This document shows, in pieces, positions 23,806 through 30,886 of a stretch of 31,213 nt of DNA (position 1 is its first letter; each line of letters opens with the position of its first letter). The notes under the pieces were generated by a model, which worked only from the letters and a program-made list of their open reading frames with translations, ran no database searches and was not told where the DNA came from. A program made the translations under genes and the position numbers. This DNA is from Candidatus Bruticola papionis (lineage in GTDB: Bacteria > Vulcanimicrobiota > Xenobia > Xenobiales > Xenobiaceae), in assembly GCA_002407045.1 (NCBI GenBank), contig DHKB01000066.1:1-31213 (forward strand). The letters run 5' to 3'.

Positions 23806-24606
23806 ATGAAATTAACTATCCTCGGTACCGGCAATGCCGGTGTAGCTGAATGTTACAATACTTGCTTTGTGCTCAGCAACGAACAAGGCAACTTTTTGGT
23901 AGACGGCGGCGGAGGCAACGGCCTTTTCCACCAACTGAAGCGAGCTGGCCTCAAGTGGCAAGATTTACACACTATTTTTGTTACTCACAAACATGTGGAT
24001 CATATTTTGGGCATTGTCTGGATGATTCGCTTTATTTGCCAAGGTATGGCTCGCGGCCAATATGAAGGCGAAGCCACTATTTACGGCCACGACGAAGTTA
24101 TAAAATGTCTGCGCCTTTTGGCTGAGCAGCTTTTTACACCCCAAGAGACAAAATATATAGATACGCGCCTCCATTTAGTGGAAGTAAAAGACGCTCAGGA
24201 AGTTAATATTTTAGGCTGCAAAACCGTATTTTTCGATATTTTATCTACTAAAGCTAAACAATTTGGTTTTACTATGGATCTTGGCAATGGCGAAAAATTG
24301 ACTTGCTGTGGCGACGAGCCTTTTAATGAAAGCACCAGAAGGTACGCTCAAGGTAGCAAGTGGCTTCTGCATGAAGCTTTTTGCTTAGATAGCCAAGCTG
24401 ATATTTTTAAGCCTCACCAGAAGCACCATTCTACTATGAAAGAAGCTTGCCAATTGGCTCAAAGTCTTCAGGTAAAAAATTTAATTATTTATCACACTGA
24501 AGATAGAAACATAAAGCAAAGAAAGAGCTTATATACAGAGGAAGGTGGGCCCTACTTTAGTGGCAGCCTTTTTGTACCCGACGATTTGGAAACTTTTGAG
24601 CTGTGA
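23806..24606 (+). CDS. Metallo-beta-lactamase-fold hydrolase, RNase Z-like
   Basis: The 266-aa MBL-fold protein has the metal site FVTHKHVDHILG (58-69; His61, His63, Asp65, His66), followed by CCGDEPFN with a bridging Asp, LLHEAFC and the HHSTMKEA motif in the C-terminal half, and a last His in IIYHTED. The order THxHxDH, then D, then H-E-A, then H-S-T, matches the RNase Z/ElaC and arylsulfatase-like subgroup. The opening LGTGNAGVAECYNTCFVL is also typical of it. A tRNA 3'-processing role is possible but unproven, since I cannot see a clear exosite arm and the protein is shorter than canonical RNase Z. It begins 26 bp after prfB with a weak GGGAAAAAG Shine-Dalgarno, so it may be co-transcribed with prfB. 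Confidence 0.82.
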   Translation: MKLTILGTGNAGVAECYNTCFVLSNEQGNFLVDGGGGNGLFHQLKRAGLKWQDLHTIFVTHKHVDHILGIVWMIRFICQGMARGQYEGEATIYGHDEVIKCLRLLAEQLFTPQETKYIDTRLHLVEVKDAQEVNILGCKTVFFDILSTKAKQFGFTMDLGNGEKLTCCGDEPFNESTRRYAQGSKWLLHEAFCLDSQADIFKPHQKHHSTMKEACQLAQSLQVKNLIIYHTEDRNIKQRKSLYTEEGGPYFSGSLFVPDDLETFEL

Positions 24607-25008
24607 GGCGAAACTTCTAAAAAGTGGGAAATTAAGCGTACTTTGCAAGCCGGTAGTACCGTCTTTTGCAAGCTAAGCTTAAAAATAACCAATTTTTTTT
24701 GGAGAAAAAAAATATTTTTGAAGGGGAACAAAAATAAGAGAAGAAGTTAGGCCCCGTTAATAGATAAGAACACAAGTTTTCACGGATTTTTATCCGCCCT
24801 TTTACTACCTTCGGCAGGAGAAAAAATCTTTTGCCGAATTTGACACCGCTCCGGTAACGGTACGCGCTCTCTGAAAGTTAGCGGTCAACTAGCTTGAGGA
24901 AACTTTGAACAGCTCATCTTAGAGCCGCGGGCTGGCAGGGATTAAGTATTATAACTCCGGAGTTTTTACCATCACTAATATATATAAAAAATATAAGGAG
25001 ATCATGCA
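24607..25008 (+). promoter_or_regulatory. 402-bp non-coding leader upstream of the SLH porin
   Basis: No ORF of credible size lies here. Structures seen: two near-identical TTGCAAG copies (24643-24672 area) flanking the 11-bp palindrome CGGTA-G-TACCG (24651-24661); AAGCT-A-AGCTT (24670-24680); a hairpin TTCGGCA / TGCCGAA (24810-24816, 24832-24838); and a TTGACA (24840-24845) without a matching -10 at the normal distance. A TATTAT (24947-24952) near the gene also lacks a good -35. AAGGAG sits 9 nt before the porin ATG. A long structured 5'-UTR, as usual for abundant outer-membrane proteins, is likely; I cannot fix the promoter. Confidence 0.4.
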
Positions 25009-27540
25009 ATGAATTTACGCATGAAAACTACGGTTGCTGCCGCAGTATTTACACTCGGTCTAGCCGCCCCTGCATTCGCTGCTCCTTTATTCCCGGATGT
25101 TCCCGAGAATCATTGGGCTCGTGATGCCGTAGCCACCTTGGCTGCTAAAGGTATTGTCGAAGGTTATCCCGATGGCACTTTCAAGGGTGACAGAAACGCC
25201 ACTCGTTGGGAAGTTGCTATGATGGTTGCTCGCTTGCTCGGTCAGATGGAGCAGGAGCACGCCACTTTCGCCACCAAGGCCGAGCTCGCTGAGCTCCAGA
25301 AATTGGTGGACGCTCTTCGTAGCGAATTAGACGCCCTCGGTGCCCGCGTTGGTACCTTGGAAGACAAGGTTGACAAACTCGACCTCCGCGTCTCCGAGCT
25401 CGAGAGAATCACCTTCTACGGCTCCTTGGAAGCCCGCGTTACCGCTCAGTCCTTCCACAACGATGCTGACGGCGTCTCCGACAGCAACGTCGGTGGTGTC
25501 GGCGGTTTCGATTACAACGCTGCTGCTGGCACCGTCGCTGGCACCCAGCTCGACCCCCAGAACGGTGGCGTACTTCCCGTGGCTGACCTTCGCAATGGCG
25601 TAGGCCTCACCAATGGTACTGGCTTCACCATGAAGGGTATCCTCGGTATGCGCATCCGCGTTTCCGACGATATCGACGCCGGCGCTGAATTCGCTGCTTA
25701 CACTTCCGCTGGTAACAGCATGGTTGACTCCCTCTGGGGTGTCTCCGCTCCTTACCTTTGCAACCAGTTCGGTGGTTCCAGCTCCGTTAACAGCTTGAAC
25801 AACGCTCCTTACACCCGCATGGTGTTGGACAACTTCTGGGTAATTCACAATCCTTCCGGCATTAAGCTCACCTTGGGCGCTTACAGCGAAGACAACATGG
25901 ACAACATCCTCTTCGCCGGCCAGAAGAACCTCTCCGCCTTCGGTCCCGACTACTTAGATCGCTTCGGTTTCAACTTAAGCGGCAGCCACGCTTTCGAAGC
26001 TGGCGTCCTTCGTTGGGAAGTTTTAGGCTCTCGTATCTCCACCTTCGGCGACCAGGATTATGGTTATGCTAAAGCTTATGACACCGACATCATCGGTGGC
26101 GACATCGCCTTCGAGTTCGGCGGCGGCCAGGTTAAAGTCAACTTCATGCGCGCTGCTAACGAAGCTGCCAATGGCGACTCCTTGGGCATCGGCTTAATCA
26201 ACGACGCTAACTTAGCTTACGGTTCCACCGCAGTTGGTGCTACAAACTTACAGTGGGTCAACCCCTCTGGCTACTACAAGAGTGCTGACCTCGAAGGCGG
26301 CAACAAGCGCCCCATCCCCGGCTGGGACACCACTGCTGACTTAGGCAACGGCGCCTTTGGTCCTCAGAGCATGTTCGGCTATGGCATCAGCGCCAACTAC
26401 AAGTGGGATATCGGCGAGTCCGGTAACGAGATTTACGCCGCTGGCGAATACGCTCGCACCGAGTACAAATCTAACAAGGATTCCGATTACTCCTCCGAAG
26501 GCAACGCCTTCCGCGTAGAAGTCGGCGCCAACTTGTTAGAAGGTGACCTCGACCTCAGCTTGGCTTACGTATCCGTAGATCCCAACTACGATCCTTTCGT
26601 AAACATGAATCCTTACGTGAACGGCCTCGAGACTTACGGTCGCTACAGCGCCTTCAACTTAATGAACACCAACTACTACTCCAACATGTGGTCTTTGCAT
26701 GACACCGAAGTATATCCTCACAACCGCGAAGGTATCCGCTTCAACGGTCAGTGGCGCTTCGATGATCGTCACGGTTTAGTATGGGCTAAAGCTGCTTTCT
26801 TGAACCAGAAAGAGTCCAGCTTGTACGACGTACGTGAACAGGCTGGCACCGTCGCTGGTGCTCCTACCAACTACGTCCTCGGTTTCGCCCCTGGTTTCAT
26901 GGATCCCGTCTTCTACGGTTACGCTGATCCTTCCGTCTACGGTGCTCAGAGTGCTAGTTCCTTCGACGATAACCTCAACGCTCTCGAAGATCACAAAGGT
27001 AAGCAGACCCAGTACGGTATTGGCGCCAGCTACAAGTGGGACAACCCTCGTTTGAAACTCGACCTCGGTTACAACCGCAACGAGTTCAAGCGTGACAGCG
27101 ATCTGGCTGTTGCCCAAGGTGGAAGCCAGAACTACGTCAAGCTAAACAACGACAACTTCCACATCGGTTTAGGCTGGGAAGCCAACGATCAGTGGACCTT
27201 GCGCGCCGGTTGCGACATGGTTAACATGAACGGTCACTGGGATCCTTCCGGTGCTTACAACCAGTTCGCCGCCTCCATCAACTCCATCGACTTCAAGAAC
27301 ATTGACGTTCAGCAGACCATTCCTTTCATTGGTTTCGACTGCGACTTGAGCGCCAACACTCAGTGGAACATGGACTTCCGTTACTACGACACCAAGGATA
27401 AGGTTGACGCCGCCACCTTCGCCAACTTCCGCCAGGATGGCTCCGCTCAGACCATTGGTGACACCACTCCTGGTTACACCAACCATCCTTTCAGCTGGTA
27501 CGGCTGGCAGGTCACCACTCAGTTCAAAGTTAAGTTCTAA
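25009..27540 (+). CDS. SLH-domain outer-membrane porin (OmpM/SlpA-like)
   Basis: The 843-aa secreted protein starts with a signal peptide (1-24/25, ending AFA-A), then one SLH domain (about 27-76: FPDVPENHW at 28-36, GYPDGTFKGDRNATRWE with the TRWE motif), a coiled coil (about 80-135, heptad Leu/Val) and a beta-barrel of alternating aromatic/polar strands ending in a C-terminal Phe (QFKVKF), the outer-membrane insertion signal. In such proteins the SLH domain binds pyruvylated or otherwise modified peptidoglycan and the barrel anchors the outer membrane. Codon choice is distinctly C-ending (TTC, AAC, TAC, GAC, CAG, CTC) compared with all neighbouring genes, the mark of very high expression. 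AAGGAG lies 9 nt before the ATG and a strong terminator closes the gene. It is monocistronic, with a long leader. Confidence 0.95.
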   Translation: MNLRMKTTVAAAVFTLGLAAPAFAAPLFPDVPENHWARDAVATLAAKGIVEGYPDGTFKGDRNATRWEVAMMVARLLGQMEQEHATFATKAELAELQKLVDALRSELDALGARVGTLEDKVDKLDLRVSELERITFYGSLEARVTAQSFHNDADGVSDSNVGGVGGFDYNAAAGTVAGTQLDPQNGGVLPVADLRNGVGLTNGTGFTMKGILGMRIRVSDDIDAGAEFAAYTSAGNSMVDSLWGVSAPYLCNQFGGSSSVNSLNNAPYTRMVLDNFWVIHNPSGIKLTLGAYSEDNMDNILFAGQKNLSAFGPDYLDRFGFNLSGSHAFEAGVLRWEVLGSRISTFGDQDYGYAKAYDTDIIGGDIAFEFGGGQVKVNFMRAANEAANGDSLGIGLINDANLAYGSTAVGATNLQWVNPSGYYKSADLEGGNKRPIPGWDTTADLGNGAFGPQSMFGYGISANYKWDIGESGNEIYAAGEYARTEYKSNKDSDYSSEGNAFRVEVGANLLEGDLDLSLAYVSVDPNYDPFVNMNPYVNGLETYGRYSAFNLMNTNYYSNMWSLHDTEVYPHNREGIRFNGQWRFDDRHGLVWAKAAFLNQKESSLYDVREQAGTVAGAPTNYVLGFAPGFMDPVFYGYADPSVYGAQSASSFDDNLNALEDHKGKQTQYGIGASYKWDNPRLKLDLGYNRNEFKRDSDLAVAQGGSQNYVKLNNDNFHIGLGWEANDQWTLRAGCDMVNMNGHWDPSGAYNQFAASINSIDFKNIDVQQTIPFIGFDCDLSANTQWNMDFRYYDTKDKVDAATFANFRQDGSAQTIGDTTPGYTNHPFSWYGWQVTTQFKVKF

Positions 27541-27576
27541 TTTTTACTTAGTTAGAACAGCTTAGCTGAATAAATG

Positions 27577-27612
27577 GAGCCCTCGCTCTCAACCGAGCGG
27601 GGGCTCTTTTTA
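27577..27612 (+). terminator. Strong Rho-independent terminator of the porin gene
   Basis: The 12-bp stem GAGCCCTCGCTC (27577-27588) / GAGCGGGGGCTC (27595-27606), with one G-U pair and a 6-nt loop, is followed by TTTTTTA. Confidence 0.93.
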
Positions 27613-27709
27613 GTTATTATATAAACTTAGAAAGATAAGAAAATGGACGACAACTACACCAACAACACGGAAGAACAGCTAAACCAAGAAGTTTCTTTTA
27701 TCCAGCGGA

Positions 27710-28927
27710 TTATACGGCGGATAAACGGGCGTTGTACTTCTTGTCATAAATTTTCTCCTTCCTTCCAGCTAGTTGTCTATACACAGATTCGCCTATAACT
27801 CGCGCCAATTTTACAGGAACGGCATTACCTATTTGGCGCATATTTTCTGTTGCTGACGAGTTAAAAATATATTGGTCAGAAAAAGTCTGAATACGTGCGC
27901 TCTCCCTCACTGAGTAATATCGCAAGCTTCCCCTATCGTCAACAAACATATTTTCGCCTCCCGGTACCCCATGAGTTCCGGCTTTAATAGTTTTGGAAGG
28001 TTCATCCAAGACACTCCCAGAGTGTCCGGCGTAGGCTTTAGCCCCTGCCCTAAAACCATGATTAGGGATTTTTATAGCGTTATCTTCCCTTGGATCCGGT
28101 AAATCACCAATAGCATCTCTAACCGTCTGCCATCTAGCCATAGGGAATAAACTAGATTCGACAACTTCACAAATAGCTTCAGCTTTTTTTTGTGTCAAAG
28201 GACTGCCACAAGGAGCCTTTAGATTATGTTTTTCCCAATAAGTTTTAGACACCCATTTGTCATAGAGTAAACTTTCTTTGGAGTGAGTTTGCTGAGGAAA
28301 TCTCCACTGTAAGTGGCTATCATTTCTAAAACCAACGATAATGACGCGATGCCTTTGCTGCGGAACCCCATAATCTGCAGCATTTAGTAGTTTAAAAACT
28401 ACGTTATAACCTAGCCCAGATTCAACTCCAGCCTTATGGTGCTCTTCAAGTTTTACTAAATGTTCTAACCAATCTTCACATTCTTTTTTAATGACTTCAG
28501 GATGTTGCAACTGTAACAAAATGTAGTTGAAGTACATTGAAAAGGACTTTCTCAACAATCCTTTCACATTTTCAAAGATAAACGCTCTGGGACGAATTTC
28601 ACGGACTGCTCTAATAGCTTCTGGGAACATGTCTCGTTTATCTTGATTAGCCGTATGTTTTCCACCCAATGAAAATGGCTGGCACGGCGGCCCCCCGGCA
28701 ACAACCTGGACTTTACCTTCAAAAGCAGTATAGTCAACAGTTCTTACATCTACGTTATGAATATGCCAATCGCCAATATCTGAATATCCATTTTGAATAT
28801 TAAAAATTATAGTGTTACAAGAATCTTGATCCCATTCGTATAAATCAGTATGGTGAAATCCAGCTTTTTGCAACCCCAACGCCAACCCACCGGCGCCACA
28901 GAACAATTCCAGTAAATTCACCGCCAC
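27710..28927 (-). CDS. DNA (cytosine-5-)-methyltransferase, apparently solitary
   Basis: The 405-aa product has all C5 methyltransferase motifs in order: motif I LLELFCGAGGLALGL (5-19), motif IV with the catalytic Cys82 in GGPPCQPFS, motif VI ENVKG (Glu119), motif VIII QQRHRVIIVGFR near 190, a target-recognition region of about 100 residues, motif IX (RESARIQTFSDQY) and motif X QIGNAVPVKLA. It methylates cytosine in DNA at a sequence I cannot predict. No restriction endonuclease gene is adjacent. The downstream gap is only about 100 bp to the porin terminator, and the upstream neighbour is a small winged-helix protein 16 bp away. It may be an orphan methyltransferase, a relic of a restriction-modification system, or part of the accessory island with hicAB. 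Its 3' end overlaps a small plus-strand frame (27642-27797). Confidence 0.94.
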   Translation of the reverse strand: MAVNLLELFCGAGGLALGLQKAGFHHTDLYEWDQDSCNTIIFNIQNGYSDIGDWHIHNVDVRTVDYTAFEGKVQVVAGGPPCQPFSLGGKHTANQDKRDMFPEAIRAVREIRPRAFIFENVKGLLRKSFSMYFNYILLQLQHPEVIKKECEDWLEHLVKLEEHHKAGVESGLGYNVVFKLLNAADYGVPQQRHRVIIVGFRNDSHLQWRFPQQTHSKESLLYDKWVSKTYWEKHNLKAPCGSPLTQKKAEAICEVVESSLFPMARWQTVRDAIGDLPDPREDNAIKIPNHGFRAGAKAYAGHSGSVLDEPSKTIKAGTHGVPGGENMFVDDRGSLRYYSVRESARIQTFSDQYIFNSSATENMRQIGNAVPVKLARVIGESVYRQLAGRKEKIYDKKYNARLSAV

Positions 28928-28943
28928 ACTCCTTTCTAATATG

Positions 28944-29186
28944 CTATATTATGCATTGCTTTTTCTTATAAATTTTATTCCGCGTTTTGCCGTAGCTGAG
29001 CAGCAAGCCAATATTTTCCGCTTTAAGCAAAAGTCTGGCAGCAGTTTTTGTATGTACACCCAAAAGCTCAGCAGCCACTGTACTATTTACAGCTTCGTGC
29101 TCAGCTAAATACGCTGCCACAATCTCCCAGCGCTGCTCTTCCAATTCGGACATAGATTCGGACACTAATTCGGACATTGAAAGCAA
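28944..29186 (-). CDS. Small winged-helix DNA-binding protein upstream of the methyltransferase
   Basis: The 80-aa product has an N-terminal Ser/Glu-rich segment with three tandem 'S-E' repeats and a winged-helix fold (about 20-76: WEIVAAYLAEHEAVNSTVAAELLGVHTKTAARLLLKAE, a classic helix-turn-helix with 'A-x-x-L-G-V'). This type of domain is found at the C-terminus of RecG-like/AlbA_2-type regulators and Fic proteins, so the gene may be a controller or a fragment of a longer one. It ends 16 bp before the methyltransferase start. Position and orientation suggest an operon and perhaps regulation of the methyltransferase, comparable in role to restriction-modification C proteins, although the fold differs. 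The start could also be the second ATG, 9 nt downstream. The 12-bp repeats in its 5' end are noted separately. Confidence 0.68.
   Translation of the reverse strand: MLSMSELVSESMSELEEQRWEIVAAYLAEHEAVNSTVAAELLGVHTKTAARLLLKAENIGLLLSYGKTRNKIYKKKQCII
29144..29176. repeat. Three tandem copies of a 9-mer at 12-bp period
   Basis: ATTCGGACA begins at 29144, 29156 and 29168, exactly 12 bp apart. On the minus strand the copies read TGTCCGAAT and lie in the 5' coding region of the winged-helix gene (29186), encoding a Met/Val-Ser-Glu-Leu/Ser pattern. The regular period is consistent with slippage duplication of a coding unit or with a repeated binding site. Confidence 0.7.
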
Positions 29187-29256
29187 TGCTTAAGATTAGC
29201 AAAAAAAAGCCATCAAAGCTAAAAAAAAACGATGAAAATTCACTGTTAATATTACT

Positions 29257-29634
29257 TTACAGCGCTGCTGCAGACGCCGTTTCACCTAATGCCTTAGAGA
29301 GCAAGTAAACACAATATTGATTTAAGCTTATTCCTTCCTCACGTGAATGCTCACTCAAAAGTTTGTGTAAACTACGAGGAATGCGCAATTTAAACTGCCC
29401 GGAATAACTCTTTAAGCTGTCAGGTTCGTTTATTTTTATTCCCTCTTCTAAAGCCGCCTCAAGCCACACTTTTTTAGCATCAGCAGCATTAGCTAAAGCT
29501 TGTTCTATCGTTTCTCCGCAAGTCAAACACCCTGGCAATTCAGGAAAAGAGACTACGAAGCCACCCTCATAGGGATCTTCTACTATTTCCATTTTGTAAG
29601 GCTTAGCTAAATACTCATTCAATTGACTAATCAT
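29257..29634 (-). CDS. hicB: HicB-type antitoxin
   Basis: The 125-aa product has an N-terminal RNase H-like partial fold typical of HicB (about 12-65: MEIVEDPYEGGFVVSFPELPG, then 'E-A-L-A-N-A-A-D-A' and 'W-L-E-A-A-L-E-E-G') and a C-terminal ribbon-helix-helix (about 80-118: FKLRIPRSLHKLLSEHSREEGISLNQY). HicB neutralises the HicA RNase and represses its own operon through the RHH domain. The hicA stop overlaps its start by 8 bp, so the two are translationally coupled in the order hicA-hicB. A 70-bp AT-rich gap follows before the winged-helix gene. Whether that belongs to the same transcript is not clear. Confidence 0.93.
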   Translation of the reverse strand: MISQLNEYLAKPYKMEIVEDPYEGGFVVSFPELPGCLTCGETIEQALANAADAKKVWLEAALEEGIKINEPDSLKSYSGQFKLRIPRSLHKLLSEHSREEGISLNQYCVYLLSKALGETASAAAL

Positions 29635-29872
29635 CGCTTACCTCACTTTCTACAACTTGCTTAACAATTTCTACATAAACCCTTTTTATGGGTTCATGTC
29701 TAGGTATCGTGATAGGCTGTTTCCCAGGTTTACGAAATGTATAATGACTACTTCCAATAGTTCGTCCACTTATTGTATATCCGTAACTTTCCAACACTTT
29801 ACGAATTTCTTCAAATCTAAGCCCTCTCGATAAAGAACAAATGCGGGCTAACAGTTTTTCCCATTTTGACAT
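29627..29872 (-). CDS. hicA: HicA-type mRNA interferase toxin
   Basis: The product is 81 aa, with the start at ATG 29872: on the minus strand GGGGGTGAT precedes it by about 4 nt and the HicA domain begins there. An in-frame extension to 29923 exists but has no ribosome-binding site. LRFEEIRKVLESYGY (18-32) and SGRTIGSSHYTFRKPGKQP, with the catalytic His43, then ITIPRHEPIKRVYVEIV, are the dsRBD-like HicA fold. HicA cleaves mRNA and inhibits translation when unbound by HicB. Its stop overlaps the hicB start by 8 bp. A promoter with an internal palindrome lies upstream (29891-29920). Confidence 0.92.
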   Translation of the reverse strand: MSKWEKLLARICSLSRGLRFEEIRKVLESYGYTISGRTIGSSHYTFRKPGKQPITIPRHEPIKRVYVEIVKQVVESEVSDD

Positions 29873-29890
29873 GTAATCACCCCCACTGCC

Positions 29891-29920
29891 ACGATACAAT
29901 GGAACCATATATGGTGTCAA
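29891..29920 (-). promoter_or_regulatory. Putative hicAB promoter with a 12-bp palindromic operator in the spacer
   Basis: Read on the minus strand, TTGACA (29920-29915) is followed 18 nt later by TATCGT (29896-29891), a fair -10. The spacer contains the perfect palindrome ACCATATATGGT (29904-29915), whose position would let a dimeric RHH repressor such as HicB occlude RNA polymerase. Binding by HicB is inference. Confidence 0.6.
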
Positions 29921-29934
29921 CACATTTTACAATA

Positions 29935-29970
29935 AAAAAAAATCCGCCGACTTAATTGAAGTGCGGCGGA
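29935..29970 (-). terminator. Rho-independent terminator of the lipoprotein gene
   Basis: On the minus strand TCCGCCGCAC / GTCGGCGGA arms (29961-29970 and 29943-29951, one bulged base) with a roughly 9-nt loop precede a run of eight T. It ends transcription 28 bp past the lipoprotein stop, just upstream of the hicAB promoter. Confidence 0.85.
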
Positions 29971-29997
29971 GCCTTTGTAGTAGTGCGAAGCTAAAAT

Positions 29998-30843
29998 TTA
30001 GCCTTTAGGCAAAGCTTCAGCAATTTTAGCTTCAATTTCGGGAGTAAGCTGGCCGTGAATAGCTGTTAAAGCACCAATATCGGTACGCAAAACTAATTGC
30101 AAATCTTTGGAAATAACGTAAGCGCCGATCACTTGGCCTTGCTTGTTGACAGCTTCAGCTTCATAATATTCGCCAGCTAAAGGCTCGCCATTATCGAGCA
30201 ATTTTATAGTATATTTGCCAGCTTCCCTAGTTAAACCAGTAGCTGCGCCAGGCAATTCTTCCAGTACCGCTTTTACTAAGCCTAAGCTAATATCAAAATC
30301 AGAGTGAGTATAACTGTAGCTGCCTACGTAGACCTGATTTTTTTCTCCTTCGGCAGTGACGTTAATCATTTTGCCGTCGTCGCTGAGCTTAAATTTAATT
30401 TTGCCATCGTAACCAGCCACAATGCTATCAAATTCACCAACGCCAGCTTTACCAGCATCTACATTAAAAATGCCGGCCAGACGATAAGTAGTAGCTGAAT
30501 CGGTAGCTTCATTGCCGCTAAGGATGTTAAATTCGAAGATCTTTAAGCCTTCGCTAAAATCGGTAATAACTAAATTGCCGTTGTTGTATTGACTGCTATT
30601 TTCTCTAGCATAAGAACCAACGCCCTTAAAATTAGGGTTAATTTCAGAAGCGACAGCCTGAGCAGTTGCGGTATTTTGCGCAATTTCCGCAGTAGACTGA
30701 GCGCTTGTAGTTTCGACAGTCGCACTAGATTGAGCGGCAACAGGCTGAGCTTGCGGGGCAGTTTGATTACTATTTTTAACTGTACAACCAACGCTAAAAA
30801 GAGTCACTAAAGCTAAAGCACAAACAGTACCTTTATAATTCAT
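29998..30843 (-). CDS. Lipoprotein of unknown function
   Basis: The product is 281 aa from ATG 30843, chosen because AAGGAG (minus strand, 30853-30858) sits 9 nt upstream. A longer frame to 30867 exists but lacks a site and would spoil the signal sequence. The N-terminus has a type II signal peptide with lipobox LFSVGC, so Cys20 is the lipidation site. A Gln/Ala/Thr/Ser-rich linker (21-70) precedes a soluble domain (about 75-281) rich in beta-strand patterns (ITDFSEGLKIFEFNI, YRLAGIFNV, KIKFKLSDDG, GYYEAEA-like, VISKDLQLVLRTD). I do not recognise a named family. The last part (GEYYEAEAVNKQGQVIGAYVISKDLQ, about 230-255) resembles a small PepSY-like or Ig-like sandwich. It lies 44 bp downstream of an Ig-like-domain gene in the same direction. 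An envelope role is likely, with the exact role open. Confidence 0.8.
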   Translation of the reverse strand: MNYKGTVCALALVTLFSVGCTVKNSNQTAPQAQPVAAQSSATVETTSAQSTAEIAQNTATAQAVASEINPNFKGVGSYARENSSQYNNGNLVITDFSEGLKIFEFNILSGNEATDSATTYRLAGIFNVDAGKAGVGEFDSIVAGYDGKIKFKLSDDGKMINVTAEGEKNQVYVGSYSYTHSDFDISLGLVKAVLEELPGAATGLTREAGKYTIKLLDNGEPLAGEYYEAEAVNKQGQVIGAYVISKDLQLVLRTDIGALTAIHGQLTPEIEAKIAEALPKG

Positions 30844-30886
30844 AAATATCAGCTCCTTAACTATCAATCATCAAAGCTGAGCTAAA

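Noticed and set aside
25327..25848. 173-codon minus-strand frame within the porin
   Set aside because: Antisense shadow created by the strongly C-ending codon use of the porin; Val/Gly-rich with no domain.
29144..29176. Short repeats considered as a CRISPR remnant
   Set aside because: Unit and spacing are far too short, there are no spacers and no cas genes, and the repeats are in frame within a coding region.
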